Positions 1 to 5,551 of a stretch of DNA of 5,813 nt are shown here, piece by piece (within the stretch, counting starts at the first letter, position 1; each line of letters starts with the position of its first letter). The position numbers were made by a program, and so were the translations under genes. The stretch spans positions 1 to 5,813 of the forward strand of contig JAWXCM010000416.1 of assembly GCA_034408745.1 (NCBI GenBank). The letters run 5' to 3'. The DNA is from JAWXCM01 sp034408745. Its GTDB lineage: Bacteria > Acidobacteriota > Terriglobia > Bryobacterales > Bryobacteraceae. The notes under the pieces were generated by a model that saw nothing but the letters and a program-made list of their open reading frames with translations, had not been told where the DNA came from and did no database searches.

Positions 1-2
1 AC

Positions 3-1385
3 GGATTTATCGCACCCGGACGCCGCGTCGGCCTCGGCCTCCATTCCGCGGTGCCGGAAGAATTCACCCCGCAGGCCAGGACGCTCTTTCGCGCAGCCGC
101 CACCTGGTCACTGGGCCTGCCCGTTGATAGCACCCGGGCACGAACCGCCCCGATCATCGCTCGCAATCCGGACCACGCGACCGTTTTCGCGGGTCAAATC
201 GCGGAGTTCGTGGTGGACGCCCGTGGAACCGAGCCCTTGACCTACCAGTGGCAGCGTGGAACCAACAACATTGCCGATGCCAACACCAGCATTCTGCGAT
301 TCCCCGCAGTCATTACCGACAACGGAGCCAACTTCCGGGTCCTCGTAACAAACGACCTCGGCACCGTCACCAGCAGCTCCGTGTCCCTGACCGTCCTGCC
401 TGACGACGGGAAAAAGATCCTGCTGGCCTTTTCGGAAGGCACCGGCACCACCACGACCAACCTGGGTAACCTTGGAGGAAGCGGCCGGTTCGCCATTGCC
501 AACGAGTATCCCCGCTTCTCTTCTCAAGTTCCCACCGGACCATTCGCACCGCCCAACAACACCGGTTCACTCGACTTCGGCATCATTGAAGAAGAACAAG
601 GGGGGCGGGCGGCCGACTTTACCAATCCGTTCGGCGGTGGGATTGGTTCCTACACTGCCATCACCATTAGCGGATGGCTCAACGTGCGCGATATCATCGC
701 CGGTCCCGAGGGCAATCGCATCGCGTTTGCGGCTCGCAGCATCGGCGGTCCTGGCTTCGACCTGGCACAAACCGCCGAGGGGAGCCTAAGCCTTGGAGTC
801 AATCAAGCGCCGGGGGCCAGCATCAGCTCCCCCGTCATCACGGCCGATCCGAACGCGTCACCCAATAACTGGATCTTTTTCGCCGTCACCTACGATTCCA
901 GCCTGGCCAGCGGCAATCTATCCTTCTACTTCGGATCGGGAGCCGCCGCCGCAGCGCTGGACGTCACCCTCGATTACCTCGCCGGGCCGATCGAAACAAC
1001 CGGCCAACTCGCCCTGGGCAACCTGTCGGCGGTGGATCTGAACCGCAACGCACGAGGGCCCGAGAACAGCCGGGTGCTGCGCGGTCTGATTGACGAAGTT
1101 CGTATCTTCCGCTCCGCACTCAGCCTCACGGAGATCCAGGCCATCCAGAAGGTTCCGATCTCCATCGCGCCCGTGGCTCCCGTCTCGCTGTCGGCTGCGG
1201 TTCAGGGGAGCAACGTGGTCATCTCATGGCCTGCGAATGGAAACTTCCAGCTCGAGAGCCGTGAGCAGGTCGTTTCTGGTGCGTGGACAGACGTTCCGGG
1301 ACAGCCGACGCTCAGCGCCGGGCGCTACTCTGTCATTCAACCCATTGCCGGTGACGGCAAGTTCTATCGCCTTCGGGGCCTGTAA
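3..1385 (+). CDS. Secreted Ig-like / LamG-like domain protein, 5'-truncated by the window edge
   Basis: The frame is open from base 3, giving 460 visible residues. The GTG at 51 is not taken as the start because the codons before it continue the same protein. Visible residues 1-38 (RVGLGLHS...LFRAAATWSLG) resemble the end of a ThuA/amidotransferase-like domain found in large secreted bacterial proteins; this is tentative. Residues ~50-132 form an Ig-like domain with the YQW core and a terminal VTSSSVSLTV strand. The usual second Cys is replaced (FRVLVTN). Residues ~135-386 look like a concanavalin A/LamG jellyroll, ending in the typical IDEVRIF...LTEIQAI signature. Residues ~390-460 (VISWPANGNFQLES ... 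KFYRLRGL) match a C-terminal beta module common in verrucomicrobial exported proteins. The role is probably extracellular carbohydrate or surface binding; no catalytic residues are visible. A strong terminator follows, so it is transcriptionally separate from the next gene. Confidence 0.85.
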   Translation, partial: GFIAPGRRVGLGLHSAVPEEFTPQARTLFRAAATWSLGLPVDSTRARTAPIIARNPDHATVFAGQIAEFVVDARGTEPLTYQWQRGTNNIADANTSILRFPAVITDNGANFRVLVTNDLGTVTSSSVSLTVLPDDGKKILLAFSEGTGTTTTNLGNLGGSGRFAIANEYPRFSSQVPTGPFAPPNNTGSLDFGIIEEEQGGRAADFTNPFGGGIGSYTAITISGWLNVRDIIAGPEGNRIAFAARSIGGPGFDLAQTAEGSLSLGVNQAPGASISSPVITADPNASPNNWIFFAVTYDSSLASGNLSFYFGSGAAAAALDVTLDYLAGPIETTGQLALGNLSAVDLNRNARGPENSRVLRGLIDEVRIFRSALSLTEIQAIQKVPISIAPVAPVSLSAAVQGSNVVISWPANGNFQLESREQVVSGAWTDVPGQPTLSAGRYSVIQPIAGDGKFYRLRGL

Positions 1386-1402
1386 GCGAGCATAGGAAAC
1401 TG

Positions 1403-1444
1403 GAAGGCGGGCGGAAGAAACTCCGCCCGCCTTCTTCATTTTCT
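1403..1444 (+). terminator. Rho-independent-type terminator after the Ig/LamG gene
   Basis: A perfect 13-bp stem pairs 1403-1415 (GAAGGCGGGCGGA) with 1422-1434 across a 6-nt loop (AGAAAC). It starts 17 bases after the stop codon and is followed by the T-rich stretch TTCATTTTCT. The stem is very GC-rich. The T-tract is interrupted, so some read-through is possible. The stem is symmetric, but the adenines before the left arm are too few to make a good terminator for the opposite strand. Confidence 0.85.
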
Positions 1445-1633
1445 CCAAGGCTGAAAACACTCACCCGGCCTTGTTCGTGCTCAACTTGTGCTCTCTCGCT
1501 GGTGGTCGCCGGTGACGGTTTCGTTCTAAAGTGCTGACGATTTGGTGCAAGCCCCGGTGGCGGGATTGAGTAATAATCGTCGCGTATGAACTATTTTCGA
1601 TCCCAGGCCAACCACTCACTCAGTCACGAAATT
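1445..1633 (+). promoter_or_regulatory. Leader region of the glycosidase gene; probable promoter, elements not resolved
   Basis: This is the only gap between a strong terminator and the next gene, so a promoter for the glycosidase should lie here. The one AT-rich candidate for a -10 element is TAATAAT at 1571-1577. No TTGACA-like box lies 16-18 bases upstream of it (TTGGTG at 1542-1547 is 23 bases away). No operator-like palindrome or riboswitch fold was recognised. No Shine-Dalgarno sequence precedes either ATG at 1586 or 1634. Confidence 0.2.
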
Positions 1634-3277
1634 ATGAGAAACACGCTTTTCATTTTGATTTTCCTGCTTGGCCTCGGTCGCCTCAACGCCGCCCCGGCCA
1701 CTGCGGAGGCCAATCGCATGGCCGAGGTGAGTTTCGAGTCCGCCAAGGACTATGCCGACCCCTTCAATCTCGTCACACTCGATGCTCTCTTCACCACGCC
1801 GGACGGACGCCTGCTGCGTGTGCCGGCGTTCTGGGCCGGTGGTAAAACATGGCGTGTGCGCTACGCCTCGCCACTGGCGGGCACACATCGCTACCGCACC
1901 GAATGCAGCGATACGGCCAACACCGCCTTGCACGGAGTCACCGGCGAACTCGCAGTCACGCCGTACACTGGCGCCAACCCGCTCTTCCGCCACGGCCCGA
2001 TTCGCGTGGCCGATGATCGCCGCCATTTCGCACACGCAGACGGCACCCCTTTTTTCTGGCTCGGAGATACGTGGTGGATGGGCTTGGTAAAGCGGCTGCA
2101 GTGGCCGGGGGATTTTCAGCAGCTCACCGCTGACCGGCGCGACAAGGGTTTCACCGTCATCCAGATCGTCGCCGGGCTTTACCCGGATATGCCGGCGTTC
2201 GACGAACGCGGCCTGGGCGACGCCGGGCAGCCGTGGGAGAAACTCTACGCACGCATCCGGCCGGATTACTTCGATGCCGCCGACCGGCGCATCCAGCACC
2301 TCGTCGAGCAAGGGCTGACGCCGTGCATTTTAGGCACCTGGGGTTATCACCTACCGTGGCTGGGCACGGAGAAAATGAAGCAGCACTGGCGTTATCTCAT
2401 CGCGCGCTGGGGCGCGCTGCCTGTCGTTTGGTGCGCTTCCGGCGAGCAGGCCATGCCATGGTATAACTCAGGCAGCAAGGAAGCCGAGACCCAGCAACTC
2501 CGCCGTGAATGGACGGAAGTCATCCGCTCCATGCGCGACATTGATCCGTTCAAGCGACTCGTGACGACGCATCCGCGCAGCAACGCCCGCGATGAACTTC
2601 TCGATGCCACGTTGCTCGACTTCGAGATGCAACAAACTGGCCACGGCACGCCTACTGAGCAACATGCGGCCAGGGCTCTCCAGGCGTGGAACCGTCCGCC
2701 GCTCGTGCCGGTCATCTCCGGCGAATCGCGCTACGAGGCGCTTGAGATCAAGCCGATGCTGCACGCGAAGGAAGCGCGCGAGGCTTTCTGGGCGCACCTG
2801 TTGAACAGTGGTTGCGCGGGCCACACCTACGGGGTCAACGGCGTCTGGCAGGTGAATCTTCCCGACCAGCGTTTCGGCAAATCGCCGACCGGCAACGACT
2901 GGGGCGGCACGCCGTGGAAGGAAGCTATGAACCTTCCCGGTTCGACGCAACTGGCCCACGCGAAAAAGTTCCTGCTCACCTTGCCCTGGAATCATCTTGC
3001 GCCCGCAACGAACCTCGTCACCGGCGCGACCTCCGCCGCCGCCACGCCGGACGGCCATTGCGCGCTGGCCTTCGCCGCCAAAGGCAATGCCGTAACGGTG
3101 GACCTCGCCAAGCTCGGCGGGGCTGCGACGGCACGGTGGTTCGATCCGACGAGCGGTGAGTTGAAAACGATTGAAAGCTCTCCGTTCCCGAACACCGGTG
3201 CGCGCGAGTTTGTTCCACCCGGAATGAATGCTGCGGGTGAGAGCGATTGGGTGCTGGTGCTGGAAGTGAATCGCTGA
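1634..3277 (+). CDS. Secreted apiosidase-like glycoside hydrolase (DUF5060 - DUF4038/GH140-like - C-terminal beta domain)
   Basis: This 547-residue exported protein is likely to act on plant cell-wall glycans outside the cytoplasm. The ATG at 1634 is chosen over the in-frame ATG at 1586 because it begins a textbook signal peptide: MRN, a hydrophobic core, then cleavage after LNA19. Residues ~28-105 look like a DUF5060 beta domain. Residues ~115-440 form the DUF4038/apiosidase-like TIM barrel, with FFWLGDTWW (D145), VVWCASGE (E271) and VISGESRYE (E364). E271 and E364 are 93 residues apart, close to the spacing of the catalytic pair I recall for the GH140 apiosidase BT1012 (D187/E284). They are therefore the likely acid/base and nucleophile, with Glu rather than Asp at the first site. 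Residues ~452-547 match the 'putative collagen-binding' C-terminal domain usual in this architecture. The RuBisCO-like and DUF1537 kinase genes downstream favour an apiose-related substrate, but DUF4038 proteins are numerous and other glycan targets are possible. Confidence 0.8.
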   Translation: MRNTLFILIFLLGLGRLNAAPATAEANRMAEVSFESAKDYADPFNLVTLDALFTTPDGRLLRVPAFWAGGKTWRVRYASPLAGTHRYRTECSDTANTALHGVTGELAVTPYTGANPLFRHGPIRVADDRRHFAHADGTPFFWLGDTWWMGLVKRLQWPGDFQQLTADRRDKGFTVIQIVAGLYPDMPAFDERGLGDAGQPWEKLYARIRPDYFDAADRRIQHLVEQGLTPCILGTWGYHLPWLGTEKMKQHWRYLIARWGALPVVWCASGEQAMPWYNSGSKEAETQQLRREWTEVIRSMRDIDPFKRLVTTHPRSNARDELLDATLLDFEMQQTGHGTPTEQHAARALQAWNRPPLVPVISGESRYEALEIKPMLHAKEAREAFWAHLLNSGCAGHTYGVNGVWQVNLPDQRFGKSPTGNDWGGTPWKEAMNLPGSTQLAHAKKFLLTLPWNHLAPATNLVTGATSAAATPDGHCALAFAAKGNAVTVDLAKLGGAATARWFDPTSGELKTIESSPFPNTGAREFVPPGMNAAGESDWVLVLEVNR

Positions 3278-3321
3278 GATGCACAGTGAACTATGGGTTT
3301 GAGTGAAGGCTTTCGTTTCAG

Positions 3322-3391
3322 CACAGAGTTTTGAAGGACACAGAGAGGCGGTCCTCAAGTTTTTCTTCTCTGTGTTCTCCAAATCTCTGCG
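3322..3391. repeat. Intergenic imperfect palindrome built from CRCAGAG boxes
   Basis: Two 27-base arms, 3322-3348 and 3365-3391, are inverted copies matching at 22 of 27 positions, with a 16-base loop between them. The inner core is a perfect 9-bp pair, ACACAGAGA (3338-3346) with TCTCTGTGT (3367-3375). Each arm carries two CRCAGAG boxes 17 bases apart: 3322-3328 and 3339-3345 on the left, with their complements on the right. It fills most of the 124-base gap between the glycosidase and the RuBisCO-like gene. No T-tract follows the stem, so it is not a standard terminator, although the RNA hairpin could slow transcription or affect mRNA stability. It resembles a dispersed REP- or MITE-like element. 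Confidence 0.7.
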
Positions 3392-3401
3392 TTAAGAAAT
3401 T

Positions 3402-4676
3402 ATGCCCGCCGACTGCATCATCGCCCGCTACCGCATCGAGACCTGCCTCCCGCTGGAGCAGGTGGCCGAAACCATTGCCGGCGAGCAGTCCTCCGGGACG
3501 TTCCTGCCCATCCCTGGCGAGACGGAGGAACTCAAGGCCCGGTCGCGCGCGAAAGTAACGCTCATCGAGCGACTCGACAGCGTTGAGCAGCCCAGCCTGC
3601 CCGGTGGACGCAAGCCGAAGGGGACTACTGGCTCCGCGCAATTTCAGCGGGCTGAGATCACGCTCGAGTTTCCCCTCGCCAATGTCGGCGCGAACTTGCC
3701 GACGCTCCTGGCGACCGTCTGCGGCAACCTTTACGAACTCTCCGACCACACCGGCTGCAAGCTGCTCGACCTCGAATTGCCACCAGCCTTCGGCGCGAAG
3801 TATCCCGGTCCGCAGTTCGGCGTGGCCGGCACGCGCCGGCTCGTCGGCGTCCACGACCGGCCGATCATCGGTACCATCGTCAAACCGAGTGTCGGGCTGT
3901 CGGCGGGCCAGACCGCTGACTTGGTGCGGGAACTGGGCGAGGCCGGCATCGACTTCATCAAGGACGACGAGCTGCAGGCTGACGGCCCGCATTGTCCGCT
4001 GAAAGATCGCGTGTCCGCCGTGATGCGCGTCATCAACCGTCTAGCGGACCAGACCGGGAAGAAGGTGATGTTCGCCTTCAACATCACCGACGATCACGAC
4101 GCCATGCTGCGACATCACGACACCGTGGTCGCGGCAGGTGGAACGTGCGTGATGGTGAGTCTCCACAGCATCGGGTTGCCCGCGCTGCTCGAATTGCGCA
4201 AACGCTGCGCGGTGCCGATCCACGGGCATCGCAACGGCTGGGGCATGTTCAGCCGTCATCCACTGCTGGGTGTCGAGTATCCCGCGTGGCAGAAACTTTG
4301 GAGGCTGGCAGGCGCGGATCATCTTCACGTCAACGGCCTCCAGAACAAGTTTGCAGAGCCGGATGAATCCGTCGTGCGCAGCATCCAGGCGTGCCGCACG
4401 CCGATGTTCCGCCCCGACGACACGGCGATGCCGGTGGTCAGCTCGGGTCAATGGGGCGGGCAGGCGCCGGAAACCTACCGACTCACTGGCACGACCGATC
4501 TCATGTATGTCGCCGGCGGCGGCATCATGGCTCATCCGATGGGACCCTCCGCGGGATTGCGCGGCTTGCAGCAGGCGTGGGAGGCGGCGGTGGCAGGAAT
4601 CGATCTGAACACCTACGCGGAGACGCATCCGGAGTTGAAAGCCACCATCGCGAAATTTGGAGGAATGAGGAAATGA
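3402..4676 (+). CDS. RuBisCO-like protein (form IV), candidate 3-oxo-isoapionate-4-phosphate decarboxylase or transcarboxylase/hydrolase
   Basis: This full-length 424-residue cytoplasmic protein is of the RuBisCO large-subunit superfamily. Matched to spinach numbering, these residues are kept: E28 (E60), T33 (T65), N109 (N123), K161 (K175, GTIVKPSVGL), the metal site K187/D189/E190 (K201/D203/E204, IDFIKDDE), H276-R277 (H294-R295), H309 (H327), loop-6 K316 (K334) and S348 (S379). Changed residues include S163 for K177, W280 for H298, F34 for W66 and Gln for G381. A Mg-enediolate chemistry is therefore likely retained, but CO2 fixation on RuBP is not. Known RLPs paired with DUF1537 kinases act on 3-oxo-isoapionate-4-phosphate in D-apiose catabolism (OiaX, OiaT). 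That pairing, plus the upstream apiosidase-like gene, is the basis of the call. Other RLP roles, such as methylthioribulose-phosphate enolase or isomerase, are not excluded. The start has no Shine-Dalgarno (GAAATT directly before ATG) but gives the normal N-terminus for the family. Confidence 0.88.
   Translation: MPADCIIARYRIETCLPLEQVAETIAGEQSSGTFLPIPGETEELKARSRAKVTLIERLDSVEQPSLPGGRKPKGTTGSAQFQRAEITLEFPLANVGANLPTLLATVCGNLYELSDHTGCKLLDLELPPAFGAKYPGPQFGVAGTRRLVGVHDRPIIGTIVKPSVGLSAGQTADLVRELGEAGIDFIKDDELQADGPHCPLKDRVSAVMRVINRLADQTGKKVMFAFNITDDHDAMLRHHDTVVAAGGTCVMVSLHSIGLPALLELRKRCAVPIHGHRNGWGMFSRHPLLGVEYPAWQKLWRLAGADHLHVNGLQNKFAEPDESVVRSIQACRTPMFRPDDTAMPVVSSGQWGGQAPETYRLTGTTDLMYVAGGGIMAHPMGPSAGLRGLQQAWEAAVAGIDLNTYAETHPELKATIAKFGGMRK
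4659..4663 (+). promoter_or_regulatory. Shine-Dalgarno GGAGG before the ATGA overlap at the RuBisCO-like gene's end
   Basis: GGAGG lies inside the last codons of the RuBisCO-like gene, 9 bases before the ATG at 4673, which overlaps that gene's TGA stop. It can start a longer 292-residue form of the GxxExxY protein. It may originally have served the kinase gene now found at 5548. Confidence 0.5.
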
Positions 4677-4684
4677 GAACGCGC

Positions 4685-4718
4685 GTTGACACCGCGGAGG
4701 AAAGAGTGCGCGGAGAGG
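4685..4718 (+). repeat. Left inverted repeat flanking the GxxExxY gene
   Basis: This arm begins GTTG, then CACCGCGGAGGAA (4690-4702), a 6-base variable centre, and CGCGGAGAGG (4709-4718). Against the reverse complement of 5514-5542, the 29 bases from 4690 match at 25 positions. The outer GTTG also matches after a one-base gap. Two CGCGGAG boxes start 16 bases apart, at 4693 and 4709. The inner end supplies the ribosome binding site of the GxxExxY gene. Confidence 0.85.
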
Positions 4719-4720
4719 GG
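4712..4720 (+). promoter_or_regulatory. Ribosome binding site of the GxxExxY gene, inside the left repeat
   Basis: GGAGAGGGG ends 6 bases before the ATG at 4727. It is the best-placed Shine-Dalgarno sequence in the window and decides the start of the GxxExxY gene. Most of it belongs to the inverted-repeat arm, so the cassette would bring its own translation signal. Confidence 0.6.
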
Positions 4721-4726
4721 CAAACG

Positions 4727-5551
4727 ATGATATACGGTGAAATAACGCATGAGATCATCCGTGCGGCCATCCTGGTGCATAGGGAACTGGGTCCGGGAGA
4801 AGAAGAGGCGGCTTATGAGGAAGCTCTTTGCTTCGCCTTGGAAACTCGGGGAGTGAAGTTCCAGAGCCAGCGGGCAGTGCCGGTCATTTACAAGGGCTGC
4901 AAGCTCGATTGCGGTTATCGGATGGATGTCCTGGTCGCCGGCCAGGTGGTGGTGGAAGCCAAGACCCTCGACACCCTTGCTCCGGTTCACGAGGCCCAGT
5001 TGCTGACTTACCTGAAACTGGACGGGCGCAAGGTCGGGTTGCTGATTAACTTCCGCAGTGCGGTTCTCAGGGATGGCCTGGTTCGGCGCGTCATGGAAAC
5101 GGCACGCAACCATAAGAGTTCGCCAGTATCGCAGCCGACCCCACCGGATCAGGAAGACGGCGACCTCTCGGGCACCATCATTGCGGCCGCCATGGAAGTG
5201 CATCGGGAACTTGGGCCGGGTCTGCTGCGATCCACTTATGCCGAATGCCTGTGTCACGAACTCAGCCTGCGTGAGTTAAAGTTTTTGCGGGATGTCGCCG
5301 TCCCGCTCAAGTTCCTCGGCAAGACCCTTGGCAGAGCTGGCCACATTGGTTTGGTGGTGGCGGGATTCCCGGTTCAGGTGCTCGCCGTGGATGAAGTGAT
5401 CGAAATTCACAAGCAGCACCTCGCGGCGCTGCTCCGCCATTCCGGGAAGAGTTCCGGCCTCCTTCTGAATTTCAACAAGGCGCTTTTGAAGGACGGGATT
5501 CATCGGTGCTTTTCCTCTCCGCGACCTTCTTCCTCCGCGGTGCAACCATGA
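4727..5551 (+). CDS. Tandem GxxExxY (PDDEXK_3-like) protein with an apparently inactive second domain
   Basis: This 274-residue protein consists of two head-to-tail copies of the GxxExxY domain, usually ~120-140 residues and found alone. Copy 1 (1-123) has the name motif G24-E27-Y30, then the PD-(D/E)xK-like residues D67, E77 and K79 (RMD...VVVEAK), and the HEAQLLTYL helix (88-96) that follows in the family. Copy 2 (147-262) repeats IIAAAMEVHRELGPG but has R168 in place of the motif Glu. It has lost the acidic/lysine set (GHIGL...VQVLAV) while keeping the KQHLAALL and LLLNF segments. The linker (124-146) is Pro/Ser-rich. The start is taken at 4727 because the family normally begins here and a good Shine-Dalgarno precedes it; ATG 4673 would add 18 residues read through the left repeat. 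The last ~12 residues are encoded by the right repeat arm. The stop overlaps the kinase start. The family's function is unknown; a nucleic-acid role is guessed from its fold only. Confidence 0.85.
   Translation: MIYGEITHEIIRAAILVHRELGPGEEEAAYEEALCFALETRGVKFQSQRAVPVIYKGCKLDCGYRMDVLVAGQVVVEAKTLDTLAPVHEAQLLTYLKLDGRKVGLLINFRSAVLRDGLVRRVMETARNHKSSPVSQPTPPDQEDGDLSGTIIAAAMEVHRELGPGLLRSTYAECLCHELSLRELKFLRDVAVPLKFLGKTLGRAGHIGLVVAGFPVQVLAVDEVIEIHKQHLAALLRHSGKSSGLLLNFNKALLKDGIHRCFSSPRPSSSAVQP
5514..5546 (-). repeat. Right inverted repeat flanking the GxxExxY gene
   Basis: Read on the minus strand it gives GTTG, CACCGCGGAGGAA, six variable bases and CGCGGAGAGG, the inverted partner of 4685-4718. Here it is coding. 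It specifies the Ser/Pro-rich tail SSPRPSSSAVQ of the GxxExxY protein. It also occupies the whole leader of the kinase gene, ending one base before its ATG. Confidence 0.85.

Larger units (their letters stand above)
4685..5546. mobile_element. Putative inverted-repeat-bounded GxxExxY cassette
   Basis: The GxxExxY gene lies between two inverted repeats (4685-4718 and 5514-5546), and the unit fits between the RuBisCO-like stop (4676) and the kinase ATG (5548) with almost no spare bases. It separates two genes whose families act in consecutive pathway steps. No transposase or integrase is encoded, so any movement would need a helper in trans or recombination between repeats. Boundaries are set by the repeats and are approximate. 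No symmetrical target duplication directly abuts the arms, although an ATGA tetramer occurs on both sides (4673-4676, 5548-5551). Mobility is inferred, not shown. Confidence 0.4.

Noticed and set aside
1586..1633. Upstream in-frame ATG adding 16 residues to the glycosidase
   Set aside because: It would bury the signal peptide behind a polar extension and has no ribosome site; ATG 1634 starts the signal peptide directly.
1616..2311. Open frame of 231 codons on the minus strand
   Set aside because: It is antisense to the signal peptide and barrel start of the glycosidase, and its translation has no recognisable motifs.
2468..3382. Open frame of 304 codons on the minus strand
   Set aside because: It lies antisense to the glycosidase, whose domains and catalytic motifs are clear. 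Its Arg-rich, low-complexity translation is typical of a GC-rich shadow frame.
3322..3391. The palindrome as a transcription terminator of the glycosidase gene
   Set aside because: No T-tract follows the right arm on the + strand, and the box design matches a dispersed repeat better.
3318..3992. Open frame of 224 codons on the minus strand, starting inside the RuBisCO-like gene
   Set aside because: It is antisense to well-conserved RuBisCO-like codons and runs through the palindrome; no family resemblance.
4041..4628. Open frame of 195 codons on the minus strand
   Set aside because: It is fully antisense to the catalytic half of the RuBisCO-like gene, with a His/Arg-rich shadow composition.
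4391..4672. N-terminal extension of the GxxExxY frame back to 4391
   Set aside because: It overlaps the conserved end of the RuBisCO-like gene, and its translation is Arg/Gly-rich with no resemblance to the GxxExxY family, which begins near 4727.
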